Below are positions 22,376-33,546 of a stretch of DNA of 64,000 nt, piece after piece. How positions within the stretch are numbered: the first letter of the stretch is position 1; each line of letters starts with the position of its first letter. The position numbers and the translations under genes are program-made. The notes beneath the pieces are model-generated. The model saw only the letters and a program-made list of their open reading frames with translations. It did not search any database and was not told the DNA's origin. Source of the stretch: Salvelinus alpinus (lineage: Eukaryota > Chordata > Actinopteri > Salmoniformes > Salmonidae); the NCBI RefSeq assembly GCF_045679555.1, contig NC_092099.1, positions 10,772,076-10,836,075 of the forward strand, in the 5' to 3' direction.

Positions 22376-23571
22376 TGAAAATTCTACCTTCAAACAAAGT
22401 GCCTCTTTGCTTGACATGGGAAAATCAAAAGAAATTGTAGACCTCCACATGTCTGGTTAATTCTTGGGAGCAATTTCCAATTTCTGTACAAACAGTAGTA
22501 CGCAAGTATAAACACCATAGGACCACGCAGCCGTCATACCGCTCAAGAAGAAGACGCGTTCTGTCTCCTAGAGATGAACGTACTTTGGTGCGAAAAGTGC
22601 AAATCAGTCCCAGAACAACAGCAAGGGACCATGTGAAGATACTGGAGGAAACAGGTACAAAAGTATCTATATCCACAGTAAAACGAGTTCTATATCGACA
22701 TAACCTGAAAGGCCGCACAGCAAGGAAGATGCCATTGCTCCAAAACCGCCATAAAAAAGCCAGACTACGGTTTACAACTGCACATGGGGACAAAGATCAT
22801 ACTTTTTGGAGAAATGTCCTCTGGTCTGATGAAACAAAAATAGAACTGTTTGGCAGCATCATGTTGTGGGGGTGCTTTGTTTGCGGGAGGGACTGGTACA
22901 CTTAAAAAAATAGATGGCATCATGAGGAGGGGGAAATGATGTGGATATATTGAAGCAACATCTCAGGACATCAGTCAGGTAGTTAAAGCTTGGTCGCAAA
23001 TAGTCTTCCAAATGGACAATAACCACAAGCATACTTCCAAAGTTGTGGCAAAATGGCTTAAGAACAACAAAGTCAAGGTATTAGAGTGGCCATCACAAAG
23101 CCCTGACCTCAATCCTATAGAAAATGTGTGGTCAGAACTGAAAAAGCGTGTGCGAGCAAGGAGGCCTACAAACCTGACTCAGTTACACCAGCTCTGTCAG
23201 GAGGAATGGGCCAAAATTCACCCAAGTTATTGTGGGAAGCTTGTGGAAGGCTACCCGAAATGTTTGACCCAAGTTAAACAATTTAAAGGCAATGCAACCA
23301 AATACTAATATGTAAACTTCTGACCCACTGGGAATGTGATGAAAGAAATAAAAGCTGAAATAAATCAATCTTTCTACTATTATTCTGACATTTCACATTC
23401 CTAAAATAAAGTGGCGATCCTAACTGACCTAAGACAAGGAAGTTTTACTAGGATTAAATGTCCGGAATTGTGAAATGTCCTGGTTTACTAGGATTAAATG
23501 TCCTGATTTTAAATGTATTTGGCTAAATGTATTTGGCTAAGGTGTATGTAAACAGCCGACTTCAACTGTAG
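22376..23571 (+). mobile_element. Sleeping-Beauty-type Tc1, 5'-truncated
   Basis: The left inverted repeat is missing. The right end terminates in GACTTCAACTGTA. The plus strand shows the DNA-binding region (22585-22840, STVKRVLYRHNLKGRTARK), [11 protein letters not shown] with the first aspartate, a deletion, then MDNNHKHTSKVVAKWLK where the second residue pair is altered, and NPIENVWSELKKRVRARRP up to the C-terminus at 23308. It is inactive. Confidence 0.9.
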
Positions 23572-23610
23572 TTTAACATGAGAAGATGGTATCTATGAGA
23601 CAGTTCTTAC

Positions 23611-23905
23611 TGTTTTAGACAGGAAGTAGTGTCTCAAAGTGGGAGTGAAGACCCGTTTGAGTCTGGGCTCTGTGGTGGTGGTCATTTCCATCTCTGCTAT
23701 GGTGTCGAGCTCCACGGTAGTTTCAGGGTCATCAGTGGTTTCATCATTGGGAGAAAGATTGACAATTCTATTGCATAGGAATTGGGGAAAAACAGCTTGA
23801 GCCACAGGGATTGAGTTAAGTAGGCTTTATTCTCCTTTCCAAATGCTCTTGCCGGAAAGTCTCTGGGTTTGTGACAGTTGCTTTCACAATCGTAGTCTCA
23901 ACTTC
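23611..23905 (-). pseudogene. racgap1: RACGAP1 pseudogene, central exons before the C1 domain
   Basis: Exon 23905-about 23835 reads EVETTIVKATVTNPETF after a TTCAG acceptor. Exon 23767-23611 reads through TTVELDTIAEMEMTTTTE to RHYFLSKT, the residues that open the RACGAP1 C1 domain, and ends at a GTAAGA donor. The cysteine-rich remainder of C1 would lie between 23610 and 21560, where a Tc1 copy now sits, and I could not find it. Confidence 0.72.
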
Positions 23906-24154
23906 CTGAATAAAAGTATGAAACACTTGCCATTTTCAAGATTAGTGAGTGGGCCTACTCATATTTAATGAACTAATCTGGTGATCCCATGCTAATGGAG
24001 TGAGTCACACAGTGCTGAATAGTTTTTGCTCCCTCAGAGTGAAGTGATCTCTACAGTGCATGTGGGAGGACAAAAAATGTGACCGAGGCAGTCAGAAAGG
24101 CTACATCCCAGATGATACCATATTCCTTCCTGCACTAAAAGTAGTTTAAAAAAA

Positions 24155-24362
24155 ACTTGAATTAAACTTGTTTTATTGTCACATACACCAGATAGGTGCA
24201 GTGAAATGTGTTGTTTTACATGGTCAACCTTAGTAGTAAGCCACCCCTGGAGGAAATTAGGGTTAACTGCATTGCTCAAGGGCACCTCGACAGCTCAGGT
24301 ATTCGAACCAGTGACCTTTCGGTTACTGGCCCAATGTTCTAACCGCTAGGCTACCTGCCACC
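24155..24362 (-). mobile_element. tRNA-derived SINE of salmonid type
   Basis: Read on the minus strand, the head (24362-about 24295) contains TAGCCTAGCGGTTAGAAC (A-box region) and GGTTCGAATAC (B box), the pol III promoter elements of a tRNA. The tail ends CTGGTGTATGTGACAATAAA near 24170, like LINE-mobilised fish SINEs. It lies in a RACGAP1 pseudogene intron. Confidence 0.85.
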
Positions 24363-24494
24363 TCTACACTGATTGAAGTGGATTTGAAAAAGTGACATCA
24401 ATAAAGGATCATAGCTTTCACCTGGATTCACCTAGTCAGTCTGTGTCATGGAAAGAGCAGGCGTCCTTAATGTTTTGTACACCCAGTGTATATA
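24363..24494. mobile_element. Terminal fragment of another Tc1-like element
   Basis: The stretch ending CCTTAATGTTTTGTACACCCAGTGTATA resembles the inverted-repeat end of a Tc1 copy directly abutting the next Tc1. The other end was not found. Confidence 0.5.
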
Positions 24495-25621
24495 CACTAC
24501 ATGACCAAAAGTATGTGGACACCTTCTCATCGAACATCTCATTTCAAAATCATGGGCATTAATAAGGAGTTGGCCGCCCCTTTGCTGCTATTACAGCCTC
24601 CACTATTCTGTTAAGGCTTTCCACTAGATGTTGTAACATTGCTATGGGGACTTGCTTCCATTCAGCCACAAGAGCATTAGTTAGGTTGGACACTGAAGTT
24701 GGGCGATTAGACCTGGCTCGCATTTGGCGTTCCAATTCATCCCAAAGGTGTTCGATGGAGTTGAGGTCAGGGCTCTGTGCAGGCCAGTCAAGTTCTTCCA
24801 CACCAATCTCAACAAACCATTTCTGTTTGGACATCGCTTTGTGCACGGGGCATTGTCATGTTGAAACAGGAAAGGGCCTTCCCCAAACTGTTGCCACAAA
24901 GTTGGAAGCACAGAATCGTCAAGAATGTATGCTGTAGTGTTAAGATTTTTCTTCACTGGAACTAAGGGGCCTAGCCCGAATCATGAAAAACAGAATGCAC
25001 TATGCATTCGGGCAGGTAGCATTCTCCTGGCATCCGCCAAACCCAGATTCGTCTGTCAAACTGCCAAATGGTGAAGCGTGATTCATCACTCCAGAGAGCA
25101 CGTTTCCAGTGCTCCAGAGTCCAATGGGGGAGAGCTTTACACCACTCCAGGCGACGCTTGGCATTGCGCATGGTGATCTTAGGCTTGTGTGCGGCTGCTC
25201 GGCCATGTAAACCCATTTCATGAAGTTCCCGACGAACAGTTATGTGCTGACGTGGCTTCCAGAGGCAGTTTGAAACTCGGTAGTGAGTGTTGCAACTGAG
25301 GACAGACGATTTTTACGCGCTACACGCTTGACGATCCCGTTCCGTGAGCTTGTGTGGCCTACCACTTCTCGGCTGTGCCATTGTTGCTCCTAGACGTTTC
25401 CACTTCACAATAACAGCACTTACAGTTGAGTGGGGCACTGACTTGTTGGAAAGGTGGCATCCTATGACGGTAACACGTTGAAAGTTGGAGGATTCAAGCA
25501 TTGTTAAGGACAACCAACCCAATCAACAAAACAAACCAAAACCAGGTTGGCCAATAGGTATCAACGATGGAACCAAACCATCCCCTAGTAAGAGGGCGCG
25601 AGTGGGGAGAGGTTTACTGAT

Positions 25622-26463
25622 ATGGATGTGGACTTGTTCAAATCCATCAATGAAAGGCTTGCCAAACTTTATATCTTGGATATATTACGAGAGGACATCA
25701 ATGCATTATGTGCAAATCTAGAATTCAGCCAACGTCAGATTGATGATCTAAGGAAAGAGAACACGGCGCTGAAAGGTACTGTAGACTCTATTCATAGCAA
25801 GGTGGAGGTGGTGCAAAGGGAGAACAAACAACTTAAAGAAACCTTGCTTGATGTACAGTGTCGATCAATGCGGAACAATCTAATATTTTCAGGGATAATG
25901 GAGAATGACAACAGCAGAGGCTGTGAGGACACTGTCCGAGACTTTATGTCAACGAAACTAAAACTGACCACCGATGTTGTGCGTAATGTCACTTTCTCCA
26001 GAGTCCATAGAATAGGTAAGTCCTCTGGAAATAGGCCACGGGCTATTATTGCATGTTTTGACAAATTTAAGCAAAAGGAAATGACGAAGAACATGGGCAG
26101 AGAACTCAGAAACACTGAAACACTGAACACTGAAACACTGAAACACACTGAAACACTCAGAAACACTGAAACACTGAGTTTTTCCTAGCCACCGTTCTTC
26201 TACACCTGCATTGCTTGCTGTTTGGGGTTTTAGGCTGGGTTTCTGTACAGCACTTTGAGATATCAGCTGATGTAAGAAGGGCTATATAAATACATTTGAT
26301 TTGATTTGATTTTGGAATGAATGATCACTTCCCCACCGAGATCAATGAAAGGAGAAAAAACGATATCCCATCATGAAAGAAAAGCGTTGCCTGAATCAAC
26401 GAGTCTCCATGGTGATGGATAAACTTTATATCAACGGGCAATTGTATCGGGACTCTGGAGTAA
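25622..26463 (+). pseudogene. LINE ORF1 protein, disrupted
   Basis: It starts MDVDLFKSINERLAKLYILD. A coiled coil (QIDDLRKENTALKGTVDSIH onward) is followed by an RRM-like segment (RSMRNNLIFSGI ... DTVRDFM). This is the architecture of L1-type ORF1 proteins that coat LINE RNA. A GAAACACT minisatellite (26108-26178) and a LINE-tail insertion (26185-26311) break it. The C-terminal part resumes near 26312 (FGMNDHFPTEINERRKNDIP) with stops. Confidence 0.75.
26185..26311 (+). mobile_element. 5'-truncated retroposon tail with (TTGAT)n end
   Basis: A 127-bp segment ending GCTATATAAATACATTTGAT and repeats of TTGAT interrupts LINE ORF1. The TTTGATTTGAT 3' end is shared with the Rex1-like LINE at 54840-55878, consistent with mobilisation by that kind of reverse transcriptase. 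Confidence 0.65.
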
Positions 26464-26519
26464 CTCCCTGGCTATTTTAATTTAATGTTCAAATTTGAGT
26501 TTGTGTGTCGTAGTGCATC

Positions 26520-27254
26520 ATGACAACTTCAACTATAACGAATACATGCTCTATTGATCTCCACTTGAGAAGGAAAGAGCTGCATATAGCTCAGGTTAAT
26601 GTATGTAGCCTTCCTAACAAAATACATGAGGTTTTTAACTTGGTCAACATAAATAATATTCATATTTTGGCTTTGACCGAAACACATTTAGATGCATCTG
26701 TAAATGATGGTCAAATTAACATTCATGGATATAGTCTACTGAGAAGAGATAGGAATAGGAATGGTGGGGGTGTAGCACTGTACATTCAGAATCATATACC
26801 TTTTAAGAGAAGGGATGACCTTAATGTATGTCAAGTAGAGGCACTATGGGCTCAGGTACATCTGCCTCACCAGGCACCCATATTGGTAGGATGTGTGTAT
26901 AGACCTCCTAGCTCTATGGTGTCCTATCTGGATGACTTATGTACTGGGTTTGACCAGGCCACAGATAGCAACAGAGATGTATTTATATTGGGTGATTTTA
27001 ATATATATTGGAAGGATCATAATAATTCGAATATAACAAAATTGATGAGATATGCCAAGAACTGTGGTTTGAAACAAATGGTTAATGATACTAATAGATC
27101 ATCAATTAAGTTGGGTCATCGTTCAGACACATGCATTGATCTGATTTTCTGTAATATACCATTGCAATGCTTAAAAGCCAGGTTAATGCCAGTTGGCTGG
27201 ACAGACCATAATATTGTTACCATAACCATGAACACCAAGGTTCCAAAGAATTAG
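26520..27254 (+). CDS. LINE endonuclease domain (open, 244 residues)
   Basis: This is an open frame with the exonuclease-endonuclease-phosphatase fold motifs of non-LTR retrotransposons: QVNVCSLPNK (catalytic Asn region), LALTETHLDASVNDGQI (catalytic Glu), VGCVYRPPSSM, FILGDFNIYWKD (Asp and Asn) and a terminal WTDHNIVTI (SDH-like motif). It would nick target DNA. It ends at a stop at 27255, before reverse transcriptase, so it is a fragment of pol and probably not functional alone. Confidence 0.82.
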   Translation: MTTSTITNTCSIDLHLRRKELHIAQVNVCSLPNKIHEVFNLVNINNIHILALTETHLDASVNDGQINIHGYSLLRRDRNRNGGGVALYIQNHIPFKRRDDLNVCQVEALWAQVHLPHQAPILVGCVYRPPSSMVSYLDDLCTGFDQATDSNRDVFILGDFNIYWKDHNNSNITKLMRYAKNCGLKQMVNDTNRSSIKLGHRSDTCIDLIFCNIPLQCLKARLMPVGWTDHNIVTITMNTKVPKN

Positions 27255-27914
27255 GATTGTGGTTAAGAGACATTTTTAAAAAATTTCATCATGAGCTATT
27301 TCTAAATGATTTGGCTGCTGTACTCTGGGAGCTGATTTATCTAGACTCTAGATTCTAGAGGATGATTTAAATCTTGCTACAGAATGTTTTATTGATTTGC
27401 TCACTGAGGTAATGGACCATCATGCCCCTACAGTTGGTGCTCGTCCATCTCCATGGATTGATGATGAACTGGGTGAGGCTTTTTCTCAAAGAAATATGGC
27501 AAAAGTCTTAGCAGCCAAGTCAAAATTAGAAATTGATGAACAGAATTATAGAACATTACGTAATTATGCAGTTAAATTGAATCGAAAGTAAAAAAAGTTA
27601 TTTTACAACAATGCTTTTATTGATTCTAAAAATGATTCTAAAAAGGTATGGAACACAGTTAAGGGCTTACTTGGTACATCTATCTCATCATGCAAAAACC
27701 ATTCCACTACCACTGCATTGGTTGACATGATTGACCAGTGGCTCAATGCTATGGATAATGGCAAGTTTGTTGGTGTACTATTTTTAGATTTCAGTGCAGC
27801 ATTTGATTTAGTGGATCATGAAATGATTTTGACAAAATTAATGCATTATGGTTTTAAGGAGGTAGCATTGAATTGGGTCCAGTCATATCTAACTGACAGG
27901 AAACAGTCCACCTA

Positions 27915-29536
27915 CAGTGGGGAGAACAAGTATTTGATACACTGCCGATTTTGAAGGTTTTCCTACTTACAAAGCATGTAGAGGTCTGTAATTTTTATCA
28001 TAGGTACACTTCAACTGTGAGAGACGGAATCTAAAACAAAAATCCAAAAAATCACATTGTATGATTTTTAAGTAATTAATTTGCATTTTATTGCATGACA
28101 TAAGTATTTGATCACCTACCAACCAGTAAGAATTCCGGCTCTCACAGACCTGTTAGTTTTTCTTTAAGAAGCCCTCCTGTTCTCCACTCATTACCTGTAT
28201 TAACTGCACCTGTTTGAACTTGTTACCTGTATAAAAGACACCTGTACACACACTCAATCAAACAGACTCCAATCTCTCCACAATGGCCAAGACCAGAGAG
28301 CTGTGTAAGGACATCAGGGATAAAATTGTAGACCTGCACAAGGCTGGGATGGGCTACAGGACAATAGGCAAGCAGCTTGGTGAGAAGGCAACAACTGTTG
28401 GCGCAATTATTAGAAAATGGAAGAAGTTGAAGATGACGGTCAACCACCCTCGGTCTGGGGCTCCATGCAAGATCTCACCTCGTGGGGCATCAATGATCAT
28501 GAGAAAGGTGAGGGATCAGCCCATAACTACACGGCAGGACCTGGTCAATGACCTGAAGAGAGCTGGGACCACAGTCTCAAAGAAAACCATTAGTAACACA
28601 CTACACCGTCATGGATTGAAATCCTGCAGCGCATGCAAGGTCCCCCTGCTCAAGCCAGCGCATTTCCAGGCCCGTCTGAAGTTTGCCAATGACCATCTGG
28701 ATGATCCAGAGGAGGAATGGGAAAAGGTCATGTGGTCTGATGAGACAAAAATAGAGCTTTTTGGTCTAAACTCCACTCGCCGTGTTTGGAGGAAGAAGAA
28801 GGTTGAGTACAACCCCAAGAACACCCTCCCAACCGTGAAGCATGGAGGTGGAAACATCATTCTTTGGGGATGCTTTTCTGCAAAGGGGACAGGACGACTG
28901 CACCATATTGAGGGGAGGATGGATGGGGCCATGTATCGCGAGATCTTGGCCAAAAACCTCCTTCCCTCAGTAAGAGCATTGAAGATGGGTCGTGGCTGGA
29001 TCTTCCAGCATGACAACGACCCGAAACACACAGCCAGGGCAACTAAGGAGTGGCTCCGTAAGAAGCATCTCAAGGTCCTGGAGTGGCCTAGCCAGTCTCC
29101 AGACCTGAACCCAATAGAAAATCTCTGGAGGGAGCTGAAAGTCCGTATTGCCCAGCGACAGCCCCGAAACCTGAAGGATCTGGAGAAGGTCTGTATGGAG
29201 GAGTGGGCCAAAATCCCTGCTGCAGTGTGTGCAAACCTGGTCAATAACTACAGGAAACGTATGATCTTTGTAATTGCAAACAAAGGTTTCTGTACCAAAT
29301 ATTAAGTTCTGCTTTTCTGATGTATCAAATACTTATGTCATGCAATAAAATGCAAATTAATTACTTAAAAATCATACAATGTGATTTTCTGGATTTTTGT
29401 TTTAGATTCTCTCATAGGTACACTTCACTCTCACAGTTGAAGTGTACCTATGATAAAAATTACAGACCTCTACATGCTTTGTAAGTTGGAAAACCTGCAA
29501 AATCGGCAGTGTATCAAATACTTGTTCTCCCCACTG
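27915..29536 (+). mobile_element. Full-length Tc1-like transposon with intact transposase
   Basis: The ends CAGTGGGGAGAACAAGTATT and its inverted copy are flanked by TA (27913-27914 and 29537-29538). Subterminal sequences repeat in inverted orientation over about 230 bp. It lies inside LINE reverse-transcriptase sequence and encodes an uninterrupted transposase. It is 1622 bp, a normal length. The same family occurs at 747-3306 in a damaged state. Confidence 0.95.
28283..29305 (+). CDS. Tc1-like transposase, 340 residues, intact
   Basis: A cut-and-paste DDE transposase. Residues 1-50 and 60-120 form the paired-like bipartite DNA-binding domain, with PRSGAP in the position of the linker motif. 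The catalytic domain has D153 ([11 protein letters not shown]), a glycine-rich box ([11 protein letters not shown]), D244 (FQHDNDPKH) and E279 (NPIENLW), that is, D34E spacing. The frame is complete from [10 protein letters not shown] to GFCTKY, with no stop or frameshift. A few residues may deviate from the family consensus, for example SACKVP where the sister copy at 966-1980 has SARKVP. Activity cannot be judged from sequence alone. Confidence 0.93.
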   Translation: MAKTRELCKDIRDKIVDLHKAGMGYRTIGKQLGEKATTVGAIIRKWKKLKMTVNHPRSGAPCKISPRGASMIMRKVRDQPITTRQDLVNDLKRAGTTVSKKTISNTLHRHGLKSCSACKVPLLKPAHFQARLKFANDHLDDPEEEWEKVMWSDETKIELFGLNSTRRVWRKKKVEYNPKNTLPTVKHGGGNIILWGCFSAKGTGRLHHIEGRMDGAMYREILAKNLLPSVRALKMGRGWIFQHDNDPKHTARATKEWLRKKHLKVLEWPSQSPDLNPIENLWRELKVRIAQRQPRNLKDLEKVCMEEWAKIPAAVCANLVNNYRKRMIFVIANKGFCTKY

Positions 29537-30013
29537 TATATCCAATGGTTCATTTTCTTCCCCTCATGTGTTAAACTGTGGAATACCGCAGGGCAGCTGC
29601 CTTGGGCCTCTTCTCTATTTAATATATACCAACGACCTTCCCTATGCCTTAGCTGAAACTCAAGCTACTATATTTGCAGATGATACTACAATTTATGCAG
29701 CAAGACAATCGGTTCAACAGGTACAGCAAGCTTTACAAGGAGATTTTGAGAATATTAGGGAGTGGGTTTGCCAAAACAAATTTGTTTTAAACACCAAAAA
29801 AAACAAAGTTATGTTGGTCTGTTCCACTAGGAAAAGGCCAAAACAGCATGGGATACAATTAAGTATGGGAGGAGTACAAATTGAAGAAGTGGCAGAAACC
29901 AAACTATTGGGAGTGCAGCTAGACAACTACTTATCATGGTCGTCTCAAATAACTAATCTATGTAAAAAAAATATTTAAAAAACAGCACGCATAATCAGAA
30001 GGATAGCGAAATA

Positions 30014-31592
30014 CACTGCTCAAAAAAATAAGGGAACACTTAAACAACACAATGTAACTCCAAGTCAATCACACTTCTGTGAAATCAAACTGTCCACTTA
30101 GGAAGCAACACTGATTGACAATAAATTTCACATGCTGTTGTGCAAATGGAATAGACAACAGGTGGAAATTATAGGCAATTAGCAAGACACCCCTAATAAA
30201 GGAGTGGTTCTGCAGGTGGTGACCACAGACCACTTCTCAGTTCCTATGCTTCCTGGCTGATGTTTTGGTCACTTTTGAATGCTGGCGGTGCTTTCACTCT
30301 AGTGGTAGCATGAGACGGAGTCTACAACCCACACAAGTGGCTCAGGTAGTGCAGCTCATCCAGGATGGCACATCAATGCGAGCTGTGGCAAGAAGGTTTG
30401 CTGTGTCTGTCAGCATAGTGTCCAGAGCATAGAGGCGCTACCAGGAGACAGGCCAGTACATCAGGAGACGTGGAGGAGGCCGTAGGAGGGCAACAACCCA
30501 GCAGCAGGACCGCTACCTCCGCCTTTGTGCAAGGAGGAGCAGGAGGAGCACTGCCAGAGCCCTGCAAAATGACCTCCAGCAGGCCACAAATGTGCATGTG
30601 TCTGCTCAAACGGTCAGAAACAGACTCCATGAGGGTGGTATGAGGGCCCGACGTCCACAGGTGGGGGTTGTGCTTACAGCCCAACACCGTGCAGGACGTT
30701 TGGCATTTGCCAGAGAACACCAAGATTGGCAAATTCACCACTGGCGCCCTGTGCTCTTCACAGATGAAAGCAGGTTCACACTGAGCACGTGACAGACGTG
30801 ACAGAGTCTGGAGACGCCGTGGAGAACGTTCTGCTGCCTGCATCATCCTCCAGCATGACCGGTTTGGCGGTGGGTCAGTCATGGTGTGGGGTGACATTTC
30901 TTTGGGTGACCGCACAGCCCTCCATGTGCTCGCCAGAGGTAGCCTGACTGCCATTAGGTACCGAGATGAGATCCTCAAACCCCTTGTGAGACCATATGCT
31001 GGTGCGGTTGGCCCTGGGTTCCTCCTAATGCAAGACAATGCTAGACCTCATGTGTCTGGAGTGTGTCAGCAGTTCCTGCAAGAGGAAGGCATTGATGCTA
31101 TGGACTGGCCCGCCCATTCCCCAGACCTGAATCCAATTGAGCACATCTGGGACATCATGTCTCGCTCCATCCACCAACGCCACGTTGCACCACAGACTGT
31201 CCAGGAGTTGGCGGATGCTTTAGTCCAGGTCTGGGAGGAGATCCCTCAGGAGACCATCCGCCACCTCATCAGGAGCATGCCCAGGCGTTGTAGGGAGGTC
31301 ATACAGGCACGTGGAGGCCACACACACTACTGAGCCTCATTTTGACTTGTTTTAAGGACATTACATCAAAGTTGGATTAGCCTGTAGTGTGGTTTTCCAC
31401 TTTAAATTTTGAGTGTGACTCCAAATCCAGACCTCCATGGGTTGATAAATTTGATTTCCATTGATAATTTTTGTGTGATTTTGTTGTCAGCACATTCAAC
31501 TATGTAAAGAAAAAAGTATTTAATAAGAATATTTCATTCATTCAGATCTAGGATGTGTTATTTTGGTGTTCCCTTTATTTTTTTGAGCAGTG
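30014..31592 (+). mobile_element. Tc1-like transposon, near-complete
   Basis: The ends CACTGCTCAAAAAAATAAGG and, inverted, CTTTATTTTTTTGAGCAGTG lie inside LINE 3' coding sequence. TA flanks the left end and a decayed TA (CA) the right. Confidence 0.93.
30311..31333 (+). pseudogene. Tc1 transposase with few lesions
   Basis: It begins [20 protein letters not shown]. There is one stop (TAG at 30429) in the DNA-binding domain, and a stop and frame change shortly after [12 protein letters not shown] near 30790. The C-terminal part from 30881 is open: MVWGDISLGDRTALHV, LLMQDNARPHVSG with the second catalytic aspartate, and [16 protein letters not shown] with the glutamate, ending at 31333. All three catalytic residues remain but not in one frame. 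Confidence 0.9.
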
Positions 31593-32472
31593 CATTTACC
31601 AGGAAAAATTATTCAGCAAATAACACAAGCATTAATTGAGAGTCAGGTGAACTACTGTTCTGTGGTCTGGGGAAATGCATCATCAAGTGAAGTTAGGAGG
31701 CTGCAGAATGCACAGAACAAAGCAGCAAGGATTGTTTTAAGGTGGAGATATGGTTCTTCTGTTGTAGTCATACGCAATGTTCTTGGTTGGTCATCAATCG
31801 ATAAGATAATTGAAAGGAACATGCTTATTTTATTTCATAATATACATCATTTAAAACGGCCAAGTTCTATTCACAACGGTATTCAGTTGGTAAGAGACAG
31901 ACATTCCGTAAATACTAGGAATAGATTGTCTACCATCTATGCGTTGTCCAGACAGAAAAGAGAAATAGGCAAAAGAACATTTCGATTTAGAGCAATAAAG
32001 AAATTGAATAAATTAACTGCGCAAACCAGAAACCTTTCAATATATAAATTTAAACATTATTTTAAAACGATTTAAATATATAACATAGAAATGTTGTGGG
32101 ACTATAGTAGATGAAGAATCAATATTTTTTTAGATTGAGTATTCATTGGGTCATTATGTTAGTATATTATGTATGTTTGTAATAGTGTGTTATATGTGGA
32201 AATGTGTTCGTATTATAAATTGTATTTTAATGTTTAAGGACTCTTGGAAGATTAGTTCAAATGGGGACTAAAAGAGATCCAAATAAATTCAAAAATAAAA
32301 TCAAAATCAAAGTCACTGAGCTCTTCAGTAAGGCCATTCTACTGCCAATGTTTGGCTATGGAGATTGCATGGCTGTGTGCTCTATTTTATACACCTGTCA
32401 GCAATGGGTGTGGCTGAAATAGCCGAATCTACTAATTTAAAGGGGTGTCCACATACTTTTGTATATATAGTG

Positions 32473-33226
32473 TAGTTAACTATATAGGGAATAGGGTGCC
32501 ATTTGGTACGCAGACAATGTGAATGGTCCTGTGCTATTTCCACCTGATCAGACGGGTGTGCTACTCTGTGAGGATGACGCTGAGCAGAGGGCCTGATGAA
32601 TACGCCAGCTAATAGGAAGTGACAACACACTAGGCCCAACTACAGGGACACAATGGCCAGGAACACATCAGATGATTCTGCATTAATGTTTTTGTAACTG
32701 TAACACTAGACAAATCATGGTGTATCTTAAGGGTTCTCTGTTAATTGATTATCCAGTAAGGTTCTTTCTATCCCACACAATGTCTAATGATTTATTTTCA
32801 AAGACATGTAAACTCTAACGACCGGCTGATCAAATTAATCTATACGTGAACTAAAAATAAATACATGTTTTTGGCCAAGGGCTTAAGATAGACTGGCTGA
32901 ACCAAGTAACTGTCTCCCTGGTAAAAGGGCCTTAGTTCCACTCCAGGTGGTTCAAATAACATTCAGAAAACTGGACTGCTATTGCATTGTGAAGGCCAAT
33001 ACTTATTAGTAAAAGATTTAGTGTAAAACTAGAAGCATCAATTTTGAAACAAAGGACAAAGAATCGATTTTCAACTTGAACAATTCAGTTCGTTTTTATG
33101 TGGTTGAAACTGAAACCCCAGTGAATTGTTTTCTAATTATTAAAGTTAACCAATCCATAGACCTCCATATTGCTGCCTTATTTTTATGAAAAGTATGGGT
33201 CAAATCCACATTATGCCTCTGCTTAC
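32473..33226. other. RACGAP1 pseudogene intron, no recognised feature
   Basis: No exon or full repeat was identified. The segment around 32485-32620 (GAATAGGGTGCCATTTGGTA) is a common fish repeat phrase rather than coding. Confidence 0.4.
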
Positions 33227-33409
33227 CTTTTCCACTGGTCTTCCCCCAAGGTGATCTTCTGAGCGACCACCTACTCTTCCTGTCTTTCCAGCGGGAGCAC
33301 CTGCATTCAGTCTCATGGAAGATAGCTTGGAATGCCCAAAAGTGCAGAACATGGATCAAAGATCTATCAAAATTAATCATAACTTCAACCTCAAGAGGTC
33401 CACATCATA

Positions 33410-33546
33410 GGAGGCTGGTGGGAGGATGGATTGGTAACAAAACACATCAAACATATGGAAACAACGTTTGACTCCGTTCCATTAAATCCATTCCAGCTAT
33501 TACAATGAGCCCATCCTCCTATAACTCCTCCCACTAGCCTCCTCTG
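33410..33546. mobile_element. Foldback MITE
   Basis: GAGGCTGGTGGGAGGA at the left pairs with TCCTCCCACTAGCCTC at the right. It is 137 bp with no coding capacity. A related but incomplete copy lies at the right edge of the window (63890-64000). Confidence 0.8.

Larger units (their letters stand above)
27256..32075 (+). pseudogene. LINE reverse-transcriptase and C-terminal region, interrupted
   Basis: Pieces are 27397-27660 (pre-RT region), 27718-27910 (FVGVLFLDFSAAFDLVDHEM, motif A), 29568-29978 (GIPQGSCLGPLLYLIYTNDL motif B, ATIFADDTTIYAA with the FADD catalytic aspartates, and LGVQLDNYLSW), and 31593-32075 (QVNYCSVVWGNASSSEVRRL). Two Tc1 copies and an internal deletion before motif A separate them. 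Frames differ between pieces. Confidence 0.85.
25485..32308 (+). mobile_element. LINE (L2/CR1-like) inserted in the Tc1, itself carrying two Tc1 copies
   Basis: On the plus strand it has ORF1, an apurinic-type endonuclease, reverse-transcriptase pieces and the 3' C-terminal region, then a tail rich in AAATAAAATCAAAATC. A short AAAG occurs at both junctions (25481-25484 and 32309-32312) and may be the target duplication. Tc1 copies at 27915-29536 and 30014-31592 interrupt pol, leaving about 3.6 kb of LINE. Central reverse transcriptase is also deleted. Confidence 0.87.
24495..32472 (-). mobile_element. Tc1-like transposon carrying nested insertions
   Basis: The left end CACTACATGACCAAAAGTAT and the right end (inverted, ACTTTTGTATATATAGTG), both flanked by TA, are nearly 8 kb apart. 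Remove 25485-32308 and the two halves (24495-25484 and 32309-32472) join in the middle of the element. Minus-strand transposase remnants are at 25522-24559, including [40 protein letters not shown] and SPDLNSIEHLWDELERQM, with frameshifts. Confidence 0.9.

Noticed and set aside
30373..31038. 221-codon minus-strand open frame
   Set aside because: It is antisense to the Tc1 transposase remnant at 30311-31333 and has no domain.
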